In this document: positions 33,922-41,911 of the stretch, piece by piece
How positions within the stretch are numbered: the stretch's first letter is position 1
How the letters are laid out: each line of letters starts with the position of its first letter
Assembly (NCBI GenBank): GCA_021648125.1
Contig: JAKITK010000024.1
Location: 1-42,913 of the forward strand
From: Lysobacterales bacterium
GTDB lineage: Bacteria; Pseudomonadota; Gammaproteobacteria; Xanthomonadales; SZUA-36
Direction of reading: 5' to 3'
DNA length: 42,913 nt
Program-made: the position numbers and the translations under genes
Notes under the pieces: model-generated
The model's database searches: none
Seen by the model: only the letters and a program-made list of their open reading frames with translations
Told to the model about the DNA's origin: nothing

Positions 33922-35092
33922 AACTCGAAAAGCATTAACCACACAAACCTGGTTGATCCTTACCGTGGGGTTATTATTCCTAATTTTCAACTGGAATCTC
34001 GGCTTTGCGGAAACCGATAAACAGAAAAAAACCCGGCAACAAATTGAACAACTGGCTGAACATATCCAGGATTTACAGCAGGAACTGGAGGGTTCTCGCA
34101 GCCTTTTCGGTGATGAACAGCAGGCGCTGAAACAACTGGACCTGGAGATTCAGTCAAACCGTCACGACCTGCGCATGTTCCAACAACAAGCCCTAGAGCA
34201 ACAACAGCAGATTGTTGAACTGGAACAAAACCAGCAACAAATATTAGCCGAACTAGGACTTGAAAAACATCAGCTTGCCCAGCAGCTGCGCCAAGCCTGG
34301 CTGCTGGGTCGTGGAAGCCAGCTAAAACTGCTGCTGAATCAGGATGACCTCAGCCAGGGTAGCAGGATGATGACCTATTACCGATACTTTAATCAGTCGC
34401 GACTAAGCCTGATCAGTGAATTTGACCAGCAACTCGACATCCTCGAAGAAAACTATCGGCAGTTGCAAATTGCCGAACAGGTATTGACGGGCTTACAGGC
34501 AGATGCCGAATCCATTTTGATAAGCCTTGAAAACAAACGCCAGCTACGACAACAATCCATTACCGCATTGAACCACCAGATTGAAACCAAGTCCAGCCGT
34601 TTGGTCGAATTAAAACAAGATCGTAAAGACCTAGAAACTCTGCTGGAACGCCTGCAAGATTTGCTTGGCGACATACCTGAAGACCTAGGTGCCGAGCTTT
34701 CACTGCAGACCGTTAAGGGCCAATTAGCAAAACCACTGGATGGCCGGGTTCGTTATCGCTTCGGGGATCAACGCTCCGGTAATATCCGTTGGAAAGGCTG
34801 GTTCTTTCAAGCATCTACAGGCACTGATGTTCACACCATTGCCAATGGCCGTATTGCCTATGCAGATTGGCTGCGAGGTTATGGCTTACTGATGATCATC
34901 GACCATGGTGACGGCTTTATGAGCCTGTACAGCTATAATGAGAGCTTATTCAAGTCGGTAGGAGAATGGGTTGGAAACGGTGAAGTTATTGCCCAGAGCG
35001 GGCCGGCATCGGGTACTTCCTACGATGGCCTATATTTTGAATTACGCCATGAGGGTAAAGCCCTGAACCCGCAGTCTTGGTTTCAAAAATAA
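33914..35092 (+). CDS. envC: Murein hydrolase activator EnvC
   Basis: 392 residues. The N-terminal signal/anchor (WLILTVGLLFLIFNW) is followed by a long glutamine-rich coiled coil at about 35-255, then a LytM/M23 domain at about 275-390. The zinc ligands of active M23 peptidases are not conserved (YSYNES and LYFELRHEG replace the active HxH pattern), as in EnvC, which activates the septal amidases AmiA/B under FtsEX control. The start overlaps gpmI by 8 bp. ctpA follows by 9 bp, the gpmI-envC-ctpA order of pseudomonads. Confidence 0.93.
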   Translation: MTRTRKALTTQTWLILTVGLLFLIFNWNLGFAETDKQKKTRQQIEQLAEHIQDLQQELEGSRSLFGDEQQALKQLDLEIQSNRHDLRMFQQQALEQQQQIVELEQNQQQILAELGLEKHQLAQQLRQAWLLGRGSQLKLLLNQDDLSQGSRMMTYYRYFNQSRLSLISEFDQQLDILEENYRQLQIAEQVLTGLQADAESILISLENKRQLRQQSITALNHQIETKSSRLVELKQDRKDLETLLERLQDLLGDIPEDLGAELSLQTVKGQLAKPLDGRVRYRFGDQRSGNIRWKGWFFQASTGTDVHTIANGRIAYADWLRGYGLLMIIDHGDGFMSLYSYNESLFKSVGEWVGNGEVIAQSGPASGTSYDGLYFELRHEGKALNPQSWFQK

Positions 35093-35101
35093 GAGAAGTT
35101 T

Positions 35102-36280
35102 ATGTTGCTTAATCATCTCCACAGCTGCCGACAACGATTATTGATGCTCTCAGCGGTATTGTTAATATTTTTATCGCAAGCTTTAACGGCTGAATCTGAG
35201 GAGCGTCCACAGTCTGTAAACCTTGAAGATTTGCGTGCCTTCACCGAGGTATACACACGCCTTCGAGACCAGTACTACGGGAGTGTAGATCAGCAGTTGA
35301 TTTTCCAGCATGCGATTACCGGCATGCTAGCGGAGGTTGACCCGTATTCTAGCTATCTGACAAGTGCTGAATATGCGCGTTTAAATGAGACATCCAGCGG
35401 TGTCTACGCCGGTATTGGCGTGGAAATTTCGAGTGCGGATTTCCGCCTTAAAATCACCGGGGTCATTGCTGATTCACCAGCCGAGGAAGCAGGCATAAAG
35501 GCTGGCGACATTATTACTGCCGTGAATAACCAGGCTGTTAAAGGGCGACTGATAAACGCATCTCTTGAGGATCTCCGCGGTGAATCCGATAGTCGGGTAT
35601 CCATTGAAACCCTGCGGCAAGCAAGCGCAAGTGATAAAGCCCTTAGCCAGCGCTATGAATTGGTGCGCCGGGTTGTACATTACAATGAAATTAGCTCGCG
35701 CCGGCTGGTTGAAGATTTTTTATACCTCCAGATTAAAAGCTTTCAACACAATACCGCGCGGGAATTACAAACCGAGATAAGCGCTCAACTTAAACGCTCG
35801 GCAATCCCCGGCTTAATCCTAGATTTACGCGATAACCCCGGTGGAGTTCTTAACAGTGGTGTTGCGGTGGCCGACCATTTTATGCAGAAAGGCCTGATTG
35901 TTACCACCAAAACTCGTGGTGAAACAGAAGACCTGCGATTCTCCGCCAACCGTGAGCAATTATTGACAGGAATTCCAATTGTGGTTCTGGTAAACAGTAG
36001 TACCGCATCTGCAGCAGAAATCCTCGCTGGCGCGTTAAAAGATAATCACCGTGCCACCATCGTGGGTGAGAAAACCTTTGGTAAAGGTTCGGTTCAAACA
36101 ATTTTCCCGCTTGCTAATGGCGCTGCACTTAAACTCACCACAGCACATTATTACACCCCCTCCGGCCAAGTAATCCATAAACACGGGATCGAACCGGATG
36201 TGGTAGTTGCGGATGAATTTGAGGGTGCTGATAATGATCCTGTTTTAGCTGCTGGGGTTGAGGTTTTGTGGGGACTTTGA
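35102..36280 (+). CDS. ctpA: Carboxyl-terminal processing protease (S41)
   Basis: 392 residues with an N-terminal signal sequence (LLMLSAVLLIFLSQALTAES). A PDZ domain lies at about 95-175 (GVYAGIGVEISSADFRLKIT; SPAEEAGIKAGDII). The S41 catalytic domain has the nucleophile Ser in VNSSTASAAEILAGALKDN near 300 and the Lys in GEKTFGKGSVQTI near 324. In Pseudomonas CtpA, with a lipoprotein adaptor, degrades peptidoglycan cross-link hydrolases. The C-terminus is short after the protease core. It ends the conserved core block; the sequence beyond is accessory. Confidence 0.94.
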   Translation: MLLNHLHSCRQRLLMLSAVLLIFLSQALTAESEERPQSVNLEDLRAFTEVYTRLRDQYYGSVDQQLIFQHAITGMLAEVDPYSSYLTSAEYARLNETSSGVYAGIGVEISSADFRLKITGVIADSPAEEAGIKAGDIITAVNNQAVKGRLINASLEDLRGESDSRVSIETLRQASASDKALSQRYELVRRVVHYNEISSRRLVEDFLYLQIKSFQHNTARELQTEISAQLKRSAIPGLILDLRDNPGGVLNSGVAVADHFMQKGLIVTTKTRGETEDLRFSANREQLLTGIPIVVLVNSSTASAAEILAGALKDNHRATIVGEKTFGKGSVQTIFPLANGAALKLTTAHYYTPSGQVIHKHGIEPDVVVADEFEGADNDPVLAAGVEVLWGL

Positions 36281-36294
36281 CTGTAAGATAAAAA

Positions 36295-36447
36295 AAACCT
36301 GTCGTCCCAGCCTGCAAATCCGGATACTTATCAGTAACAGGTTTCATGTCTCTCGCTAAGGCGCAAAGAACGCAGAGAAACCCAATGATTTAACTTTGCT
36401 ATCTTTGCGTCTTGGCGAGAGTTTATTTGGGGTTTATTTTGCAGGCT
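36295..36447. repeat. Multi-arm palindromic intergenic element
   Basis: Several inverted repeats share this interval: AAACCTGT/ACAGGTTT (36295-36302, 36337-36344); AGCCTGCAAA/TTTGCAGGCT (36309-36318, 36438-36447); and a 20-base pair of arms at 36350-36369 and 36402-36421 that match at 18 of 20 positions. The last resembles the widespread ...GGCGCAAAGA...-type dispersed bacterial repeat. Arms of the first two interleave, so not all can form at once. The rest of 36281-36550 holds no gene; a T6 tract near 36487 could end ctpA transcription. Confidence 0.7.
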
Positions 36448-36550
36448 ACTCGCCATCCCGGGATAACGCCCAAGGTGGCGTGGTGTGTTTTTTATTCAAT
36501 TTTTAGGGCAGACCCCCTATTTGTTTCATAACCAAAACCTCAAACCCAGC

Positions 36551-37342
36551 TCAATTTACAATATGTTCAACTAGCTCAAGCAATTTCTTTCTTGTCTGCC
36601 TCGGGGCTTCAAATGCCGCGACTTGTGAGCGCGAAATCGCGGCGGCGTACAATTTTTGCGCTGACTTTTGCGGACTGGAAAACATGAATGAGAATAGTTT
36701 GAACACTGTAGGCATAGCCGGGCTTTTGGCCATTCTGGTTTTAGTGGCCGGCAGATCAATAGTCGAAAACAGTATGTCACCTTCATGTTTTTGTTGCTGC
36801 AAACAAGAAAAAATCAAACTGACCGCGGCTTTGCTTTGGGCATAAGCTCCAGACATTACCTTGAAGTCCTTCGGATTGCTTAATTGACCTACTTCTAAGG
36901 AGTCCACCATTTTTCTAGCACCGGAGCCTGAAATAATGACTGCCGATTTTTCTGCTGCGCTCATTTGTGGCAATAGTAGCTTGGTAAGAAAATAAGGTGC
37001 TATCGTGTTGACCGCAAAATGCATCTCAACACCTTGTGCGCTCATCATTTTTGTCGGAATAAGCACACCGGCATTGTTGAACAACAAGTCGATGGTCTTA
37101 CACTGTTTGGAAATCTTTGCAGCAACCGCCTCAATCTGCACTAGGTCCGACAGGTCAGCCGTAAAATTGGTAATTTTAGCCTCAGGAAATTGCTCGAGCA
37201 GGCCAGATCTGATTTCATCTGCCGTCTGTTCATTTCTGTTTATGCAGATGATGTTATATTTGTTACGAAGCAATAACTGGCAAAGCGCAGTGCCAATTCC
37301 AGAGGTTGTGCCAGTAATGATTGCGGTTCTGGTGTTGGTCAT
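36551..37342 (-). CDS. Short-chain dehydrogenase/reductase
   Basis: 263 residues, an SDR oxidoreductase. The cofactor motif is TGTTSGIGTA near 11-20, also LFNNAGV near 87-93, the catalytic serine in IISGSGAR, and YAQSK (Y-x3-K) near 166-170. It resembles the retinol-dehydrogenase / protochlorophyllide-reductase-like branch (NTIAPYFLTKLLLP). The substrate is unknown. The gene stands alone on the minus strand. A 25-bp near-perfect palindrome 71-95 bases upstream of the start may be its operator. Confidence 0.85.
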   Translation of the reverse strand: MTNTRTAIITGTTSGIGTALCQLLLRNKYNIICINRNEQTADEIRSGLLEQFPEAKITNFTADLSDLVQIEAVAAKISKQCKTIDLLFNNAGVLIPTKMMSAQGVEMHFAVNTIAPYFLTKLLLPQMSAAEKSAVIISGSGARKMVDSLEVGQLSNPKDFKVMSGAYAQSKAAVSLIFSCLQQQKHEGDILFSTIDLPATKTRMAKSPAMPTVFKLFSFMFSSPQKSAQKLYAAAISRSQVAAFEAPRQTRKKLLELVEHIVN

Positions 37343-37412
37343 AATTTGTAGTCCATAGATTGTTTCTCGACAATAAAAGGCGGTTCAGGAACGAAGAATA
37401 GAGGGAAGAGCA

Positions 37413-37437
37413 GAATGGCACTAAGTTAGTGCCATTC
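37413..37437. promoter_or_regulatory. Perfect 12+12 bp palindrome, operator candidate
   Basis: GAATGGCACTAA (37413-37424) and TTAGTGCCATTC (37426-37437) are exact complements around a single G. It is located 71-95 bp upstream of the SDR start, a position typical of TetR/MarR/HxlR-type operators. Related half-sites recur at 37520-37549. Confidence 0.55.
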
Positions 37438-37519
37438 TTGCATTAATTATACACCTTATAATTTAGCTTTAAATAAAGCTTAAGTCATTGATAGGTTACA
37501 TGATAAGACCCCTTATCTT

Positions 37520-37549
37520 AGTGCTATTCTGGTCAGTGCTATTCTGGTC
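37520..37549. repeat. Two perfect 15-bp direct repeats related to the palindrome half-site
   Basis: AGTGCTATTCTGGTC occurs twice head to tail (37520-37534, 37535-37549). It resembles the right arm of the palindrome at 37413-37437 (AGTGCCATTCTTG). A GATAAG/CTTATC hairpin (37502-37517) precedes it. It could be a binding-site cluster or a decayed repeat. Confidence 0.6.
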
Positions 37550-37609
37550 TGTCCCCGATTGACTTTTAAGTAAATTACTCGGTTTCCTGTCGGTAAACAT
37601 CGATTTCTT

Positions 37610-37757
37610 CTCGTGGCAAAAACGGGAATGCTTCTATTAGGCGTCTGTCCCGTCTACCTGCTCGTGGCAAAAACGGGAATGCTTCTATTAGGCGTCTGTC
37701 CCGTCTACCTGCCGTCTACCTGTCTACCTATCCCGTCTACCTACCCCGTCTACCTGC
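37610..37757. repeat. 51-bp tandem duplication followed by CCGTCTACCTG microrepeats
   Basis: CTCGTGGCAAAAACGGGAAT... starts at 37610 and again at 37661; the two 51-bp copies are identical. They are followed by four or five short degenerate copies of CCGTCTACCTG to about 37757. The frame across the array encodes only the repeat peptide and lacks a ribosome site, so I do not call a gene. The remainder of 37343-37897 holds no other feature I can support. Confidence 0.85.
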
Positions 37758-37897
37758 AAAGAGATAATTCGCCCGCATTAATCAACAACACATTGTGAGC
37801 ATCCCCTGATAAAGTAGACACTCATTTAAGGTAAAATCTAACTTAACCTCAAACTCTATAAAACACTATTGATCTATATCATGGGCTATTATTTCAT

Positions 37898-38917
37898 ATG
37901 CTAACAAACATTACTAAATATATTATTCGAATAAGCATACTATTGTTGCTTATTTTACTTGGGTTTACTGCAGTTTTTCCGGAATGGCTTGACTTTAAAG
38001 ATGTGCTTGTCACTGAATACAAGGAGAAACGCCAAAGGGAGGGGAATGAAAAGACGGAACAATCTGAGACTCACTTCTCTTGCACCTCAGAACTTGTTGT
38101 TCATAAATCCAGAAATAGTCCAATTATCGATGCCACCAACAATATACCCAGAATCACTAGTGATGGTGCCCCAAAAGTTCTAATAAACAGAGACCCCCGA
38201 GCCTTTGATAAAGTATGCGAAGGCGATACGCTTGAATACTATATCTATGCAGCAAATATCGACCGAATGATGGTTACCTACGAAAATAACAAGCAAACTC
38301 TTTGGCATGGAATAATACAGCCGGTGAATTTTGAAACACCAATGAAATTTAGCGCCCCGAAGGGATGGCTCGGGAATACCACCATTAAAGTTACGGGCTT
38401 CGCAAAGGGAGAGGTAAAGCTTGCCAGCAATAGGGCAACATTCAATATTATAAAGCGACGCCTGAACAAGGCCCCTGACAAGCCGAAAAAAGAGGCAGCA
38501 CATAAAGTTCCACCGTCCTTTGAACTGAAATGGAGAAATGCAGAAAGAGCGAGAAGATTTACCCGCATACAGATCATTGACGGAAAGACACTGTATATCG
38601 CATATAGCTCTAATAATATTGAAAACTGGAGAATGAAAATAGATCTGAAAAAAGAGAATATAGGACCGAATAGCCATATCATGCTGACCAATGATAGCGC
38701 TGATGTTTGGATAAAGACCTTATCTCCAAGCAAACGTTTTGAACCCGCTTTGATTAAAAATGTGTCCGGAATACTAGTCACAGAAAATTCAATCAATGGG
38801 CACTACCTTGTAAGATTAGAAGTGCATGCTAGTGATCAGACGCTACCGGGGATAGCTGAAGATATACCAGCACAGGGAATTTACTACATTAAGGGCAGCG
38901 TTCTTGTTGCAGAATAG
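37898..38917 (+). CDS. Membrane-anchored hypothetical protein
   Basis: 339 residues, not recognised. One N-terminal membrane segment (IIRISILLLLILLGFTAVFP, about 9-28) is followed by a lysine-rich, low-GC soluble part, predicted to lie outside the membrane or in the periplasm. A cysteine pair (FSCTSE, KVCEGD) could form a disulfide. The middle has an Ig-like pattern (TLEYYIYAANIDRMMVTYEN; NTTIKVTGFAKGEV), which suggests a beta-sandwich. No good ribosome site is seen before the ATG. Codon use looks more AT-rich than the core genes and it sits in a repeat-rich accessory region, so it may be horizontally acquired. Confidence 0.6.
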   Translation: MLTNITKYIIRISILLLLILLGFTAVFPEWLDFKDVLVTEYKEKRQREGNEKTEQSETHFSCTSELVVHKSRNSPIIDATNNIPRITSDGAPKVLINRDPRAFDKVCEGDTLEYYIYAANIDRMMVTYENNKQTLWHGIIQPVNFETPMKFSAPKGWLGNTTIKVTGFAKGEVKLASNRATFNIIKRRLNKAPDKPKKEAAHKVPPSFELKWRNAERARRFTRIQIIDGKTLYIAYSSNNIENWRMKIDLKKENIGPNSHIMLTNDSADVWIKTLSPSKRFEPALIKNVSGILVTENSINGHYLVRLEVHASDQTLPGIAEDIPAQGIYYIKGSVLVAE

Positions 38918-38965
38918 TTGATATCCACACACGCAATCGAGACTGTAAAAAAGTCTGTGTAACTA

Positions 38966-38999
38966 CCTATCATTGAACCCGCTAACGGGTAAGGATAGG
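38966..38999. repeat. Nested hairpin upstream of the IS256 scrap
   Basis: CCTATC (38966-38971) pairs with GATAGG (38994-38999), enclosing ACCCG/CGGGT (38977-38981, 38986-38990). It ends 6 bases before the ATG of the IS256 fragment and is probably part of the IS upstream region. It could be a translation-limiting hairpin, as IS elements often carry. Confidence 0.5.
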
Positions 39000-39005
39000 C
39001 AAATC

Positions 39006-39098
39006 ATGAACAAGAAAGAGCTCCAAGCAATCGCGCAGGCGGCGGCCTAGAACATCAAGACAGAAGAAGACCTCAACGAGTTCCGGTCAATACTGTAA
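39006..39098 (+). pseudogene. IS256-type transposase N-terminal fragment
   Basis: The frame reads MNKKELQAIAQAAA, then a TAG stop (39048-39050), then NIKTEEDLNEFRSIL and a TAA stop (39096-39098). This is the conserved start of many IS256 transposases, interrupted by a nonsense codon and cut off after 30 codons. Not functional. Confidence 0.75.
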
Positions 39099-39147
39099 GA
39101 GCGGAAGAAGGGGTGTAGATCAGCCACTGACGAAAATCAGGTTGAAA

Positions 39148-39255
39148 GAGGTGATCCGCAAGATACTCGCTCATCTGGATGAAAAAGTAACTCCAACCAC
39201 AACAGGCCTGTTGCCGGAGACGAGGGCTCCACCGGCAACGGGGTTGTTCGTTTGA
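39148..39255 (+). pseudogene. Probable IS91-type transposase C-terminal fragment
   Basis: The frame reads EVIRKILAHLDEKV ... LLPETRAPPATGLFV and stops at 39253-39255. The ILxHLD...RAPP...GLF pattern is that of the C-terminus of IS91-family transposases, as I remember it. Nothing of the catalytic domain is present. The remaining part of 38918-39544 (39256-39490) shows no coding sequence I can identify. Confidence 0.45.
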
Positions 39256-39544
39256 CAGAGTGAAACCGATATTTCACTAAACAGGCTGTTCCCTACAGGG
39301 CGCGGCACGGCTTCTGTCGCCCTAGGAACTGCAATCGGCTAAAATAACGGGGATGCGGACTTCACTTTTGTGAGATTTCACGGCAATCTAACTGGAAAGC
39401 GTGAAAAGTTGACGCAATAAACTGCTTCGGTACTTGTCAGTTTCATGGGAAAGGGCTTTAATCCTTCCTAAACTCCTCTTACAAGCCACTACACAATGTT
39501 CCAAACGAATGGGTTCATCAATCCGTATGGGAACAGGTCATTGG

Positions 39545-39902
39545 CTATAACTTATTCACCTCTTTTAGCCTATGTCCTACTGCAACTATGGCTTTTATTG
39601 CTGGTATTAATTCTGCGCCCAATTCAGTCAAACTGTATTCAACTGAGGGCGGTGATGTCGGCATTACTTCACGATTGATAACACCATCAGCCTCTAATTT
39701 TTTTAAACGTGCCGTCAATACTTTAGCTGATACACCTTGAATATCGCCTTTTAATTCACTAAATCGTCTGGGGTCCTCACTTAAATACCAGATAATAGCA
39801 GGGGCCCATCTGCCGCCAATAACACCTAAACATCGATGCAATGGGCATTCTTCTGGCGGAAGGCTTACCTTGTTTTTTCTTCTTGGAAGAAAGCTTGAGC
39901 AT
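39545..39902 (-). pseudogene. HxlR-family regulator with a frameshift near its start
   Basis: The body encodes a winged-helix HxlR domain: PPEECPLHRCLGVIGGRWAP with the conserved N-terminal cysteine, FSELKGDIQGVSAKVLTARL and the YSLTELG wing end. A perfect AAGGAG site (minus strand, 39917-39912) and an ATG at 39902-39900 precede it, but that frame reaches the domain only if one base is lost in the run of six As (plus-strand T6 at 39873-39878). A correction gives MLKLSSKKKNKVSLPPEECP, a normal HxlR start. The longer uninterrupted frame, to 40075, runs antisense through a GST remnant and is unlikely. HxlR proteins often control nearby detoxification genes. It may be a genuine null mutation or a homopolymer sequencing error. 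Confidence 0.75.
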
Positions 39903-40108
39903 TTTGAATTGCTCCTTAACGATGGGCGGCAGTATCTATTAGGCAATAAGTTCTCAGTTGTGGATGCTTTGTTTTTCGTCGTTTCTAGTTGGACGACACC
40001 AACAGGTATAGGTTTGGATAAATGGCCTAATATTTCCGCTTTTCTGAACGTATTTCTGAACGGAAAGCGGTTCAAGATGCAATGCGTGCAGAAGGGTTAC
40101 TGAACTAA
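39891..40108 (+). pseudogene. Glutathione S-transferase C-terminal remnant, frameshifted
   Basis: The frame from about 39891 gives KLEHFELLLNDGRQYLLGNK, then FSVVDALFFVVSSW and LDKWPNISAFLNVFL, the C-terminal helical domain of a GST. After about 40050 the similarity continues in another frame as ERKAVQDAMRAEGLLN and ends at TAA 40106-40108. The thioredoxin-like N-terminal domain is missing, so this cannot be an active GST. The TAA shares its last A with the ATG of the NTF2-like gene, so the two were once translationally coupled. The front overlaps the HxlR start on the opposite strand. Confidence 0.7.
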
Positions 40109-40506
40109 TGATTATAAATGAGAAACAAAATATGGCAACAGAGTTTTTAACTATCGTAAACGTTCTTTCAACATATTTTGATGGTTTATATAACAGTAAT
40201 ACTTCTATGCTTGCAGATGTTTTTCATCCGCAAGCATACTACGTTTCTGTGACTGATGGCACGATGATTCGGCTTGATATGGATGAATACTTTCCAATCG
40301 TTGACAAGCGTCCGTCACCTTCTAGTAGAGGAGAAAAGCGAAATGACCGTATCATATCCTTGGAATTTGCAGGTCCTGTAACAGCGCATGCTCGTGTGGA
40401 GTGTTCTATTAAAGAAAAGTTCTTCACAGATTTCCTAACGTTGATTTTCGTAGACCAAAAATGGCAGATCATTTCAAAAGTTTTTCATTACGATTATATT
40501 AAATAA
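40108..40506 (+). CDS. NTF2-like / putative lumazine-binding family protein
   Basis: 132 residues. The pattern (YFDGLYNSNTSMLADVFHPQ at the front, an AHARVECSI strand, FTDFLTLIFVDQKWQIISKVFHYD at the end) matches the SnoaL/NTF2-like superfamily of small cone-shaped proteins, close to the 'putative lumazine-binding' group. Function is unknown; members bind or isomerise small hydrophobic substrates. The ATG at 40108 overlaps the GST remnant's stop (TAATG), supporting this start over the ATG at 40132. The tautomerase gene follows after 46 bp, so a small detoxification-type operon is plausible. Confidence 0.78.
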   Translation: MIINEKQNMATEFLTIVNVLSTYFDGLYNSNTSMLADVFHPQAYYVSVTDGTMIRLDMDEYFPIVDKRPSPSSRGEKRNDRIISLEFAGPVTAHARVECSIKEKFFTDFLTLIFVDQKWQIISKVFHYDYIK

Positions 40507-40552
40507 ACCACAATATAAACCTATTTCTAAAATAAAACATCAAGGAGCTATA

Positions 40553-40759
40553 ATGCCCTACATAAATATTAAAATCACCCGAGAAGGAACCACACCCGAG
40601 CAGAAGGCTGAACTTATTAAGGGAACAACCGAACTTTTAGTTCGTGTTCTCAATAAAGCACCTGCAACGACATTTGTAGTAATTGATGAAGTTGACTTGG
40701 AAGACTGGGGAATAGGTGGGCTTCCCGTCAACGAGTTTAGGAAGAGTCAACGACATTAA
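40553..40759 (+). CDS. 4-oxalocrotonate tautomerase-family enzyme
   Basis: 68 residues, the standard size. The start MPYINIKI gives the catalytic N-terminal Pro1 after Met removal. GTTPEQKAELIKGTTELLVR and TTFVVIDEVDLEDWGIGG fit the family (the latter region carries the oxyanion-side residues). Strong AAGGAG lies 8 bases before the ATG. Such tautomerases act as hexamers on enol/keto or dehalogenation substrates; the substrate here is not inferable. It overlaps the end of the nitronate monooxygenase gene on the other strand by 4 bp. Confidence 0.9.
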   Translation: MPYINIKITREGTTPEQKAELIKGTTELLVRVLNKAPATTFVVIDEVDLEDWGIGGLPVNEFRKSQRH

Positions 40760-41805
40760 AAAGCACCTTCGATTTCACGCACTAACTCTTTAGTAAGCTG
40801 ACCTGCTGAAACCTCTTTACATCCAGAGATATTTTGTCCAGCCCACAGTGGAGAGAAATCACCACTACCCATGCTTTCAGCCTTAGCACGCAAAGGCGCA
40901 ATGGCAGACGTCGCCAGAGGAAATACAGGCGTGGCTGCACTGATTGGACCCAGTTCTTTTATGATTCGGTTCGTGATGCTTCGTGCGGGGCGTCCAGTGA
41001 AGAGATTGGTAAGCGCCGTGACGCTCGCCGCCTCGCTTTTTAAGGCGCCACGATGCACCGTGCTCGTAGTGGCTTCTGGGCACAACATGTAGGAAGTTCC
41101 AACTTGCACCCCAGCTGCGCCAAGTGCCATAGCAGCAGCAACACCTTTCGCATCTGAGATACCACCTGCAGCAATAACTGGAATTTTAACCGCCTGTACG
41201 ATCTGCGGGACTAACACGAACGTACCGCTCTGGGTGTTTAGATCCTCAGAAAGGAAGATACCGCGATGACCACCAGCCTCAAGTCCTTGTGCAATAATGG
41301 CATCGACTCCATGCGCTTCCAGCCAACGTGCTTCTTCAACAGTCGTCGCTGAAGATAAAATTTTTGCACCCCAGCCTCGCACCCGTGTCATCAAGTCTAC
41401 CGATGGCAAACCAAAATGAAAGCTCACTACAGGTGGCTTAAACTCTTCCAACACCTCGGCAACTTCGTTGCTAAAGGGCATTCGACTGGGGCCCACGGGA
41501 ATAGTATTTGGATCAATTCCAAATTCTGCAAAGTACGGCGAGAGCACGGCACGCCAAACAGTTTCCTGCTTATGGTTGGGTTCAGGTTGCGTGTGACAGA
41601 AAAAATTTACATTATAAGGCTCGGCGGTTTGCTCTCTAATTTTCGTCAACTCATAGCGAATTGCGTCCGAATCAAGCATCGCGCAAGGGAGTGAACCAAG
41701 CCCACCTGCCTTAGAGACCGCCACGGTAAGTTTGTTGTCCTGCACGCCGGCCATAGGAGCTTGAATAATTGGGAGTGATATTTTTAGTAGTTGTCGTAGG
41801 TTCAT
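40756..41805 (-). CDS. Nitronate monooxygenase (FMN, 2-nitropropane dioxygenase family)
   Basis: 349 residues. It oxidises alkyl nitronates such as propionate-3-nitronate, a toxin of plants and fungi. Motifs: LPIIQAPMAGVQDNKLTVAV near 11-30, SFHFGLPS near 128, QGLEAGGHRG near 173 with the catalytic histidine, PVIAAGGISDAKGVAAAMAL and GAAGVQVGTSYMLCPE for FMN phosphate binding. The C-terminal SPLWAGQNISG is the class I signature. Full length. Divergent or convergent to all neighbours, so transcribed alone. Confidence 0.92.
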   Translation of the reverse strand: MNLRQLLKISLPIIQAPMAGVQDNKLTVAVSKAGGLGSLPCAMLDSDAIRYELTKIREQTAEPYNVNFFCHTQPEPNHKQETVWRAVLSPYFAEFGIDPNTIPVGPSRMPFSNEVAEVLEEFKPPVVSFHFGLPSVDLMTRVRGWGAKILSSATTVEEARWLEAHGVDAIIAQGLEAGGHRGIFLSEDLNTQSGTFVLVPQIVQAVKIPVIAAGGISDAKGVAAAMALGAAGVQVGTSYMLCPEATTSTVHRGALKSEAASVTALTNLFTGRPARSITNRIIKELGPISAATPVFPLATSAIAPLRAKAESMGSGDFSPLWAGQNISGCKEVSAGQLTKELVREIEGAF

Positions 41806-41911
41806 TTAGACTTTCCGTTTTAGTTAAAACTCATTATTAACTAGTTTTTTTATTGTTCATATCTAGCCTAACTTTTTTACAACCTGCCTAACTTAATTAT
41901 AGCAAAAGTTT

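Noticed and set aside
37613-37798. 61-codon frame across the 51-bp duplication
   Set aside because: The peptide is only the translated repeat, starts at a GTG without a ribosome site and has no similarity to known proteins.
39903-40075. N-terminal extension of the HxlR frame
   Set aside because: It is antisense to the GST remnant and has no HxlR similarity; the SD-ATG at 39902 in another frame explains the true start.
40507-40552. Integron attC site between the NTF2-like and tautomerase genes
   Set aside because: No imperfect palindrome or core-site sequences of attC type were seen; the gap is plain AT-rich sequence with a ribosome site.
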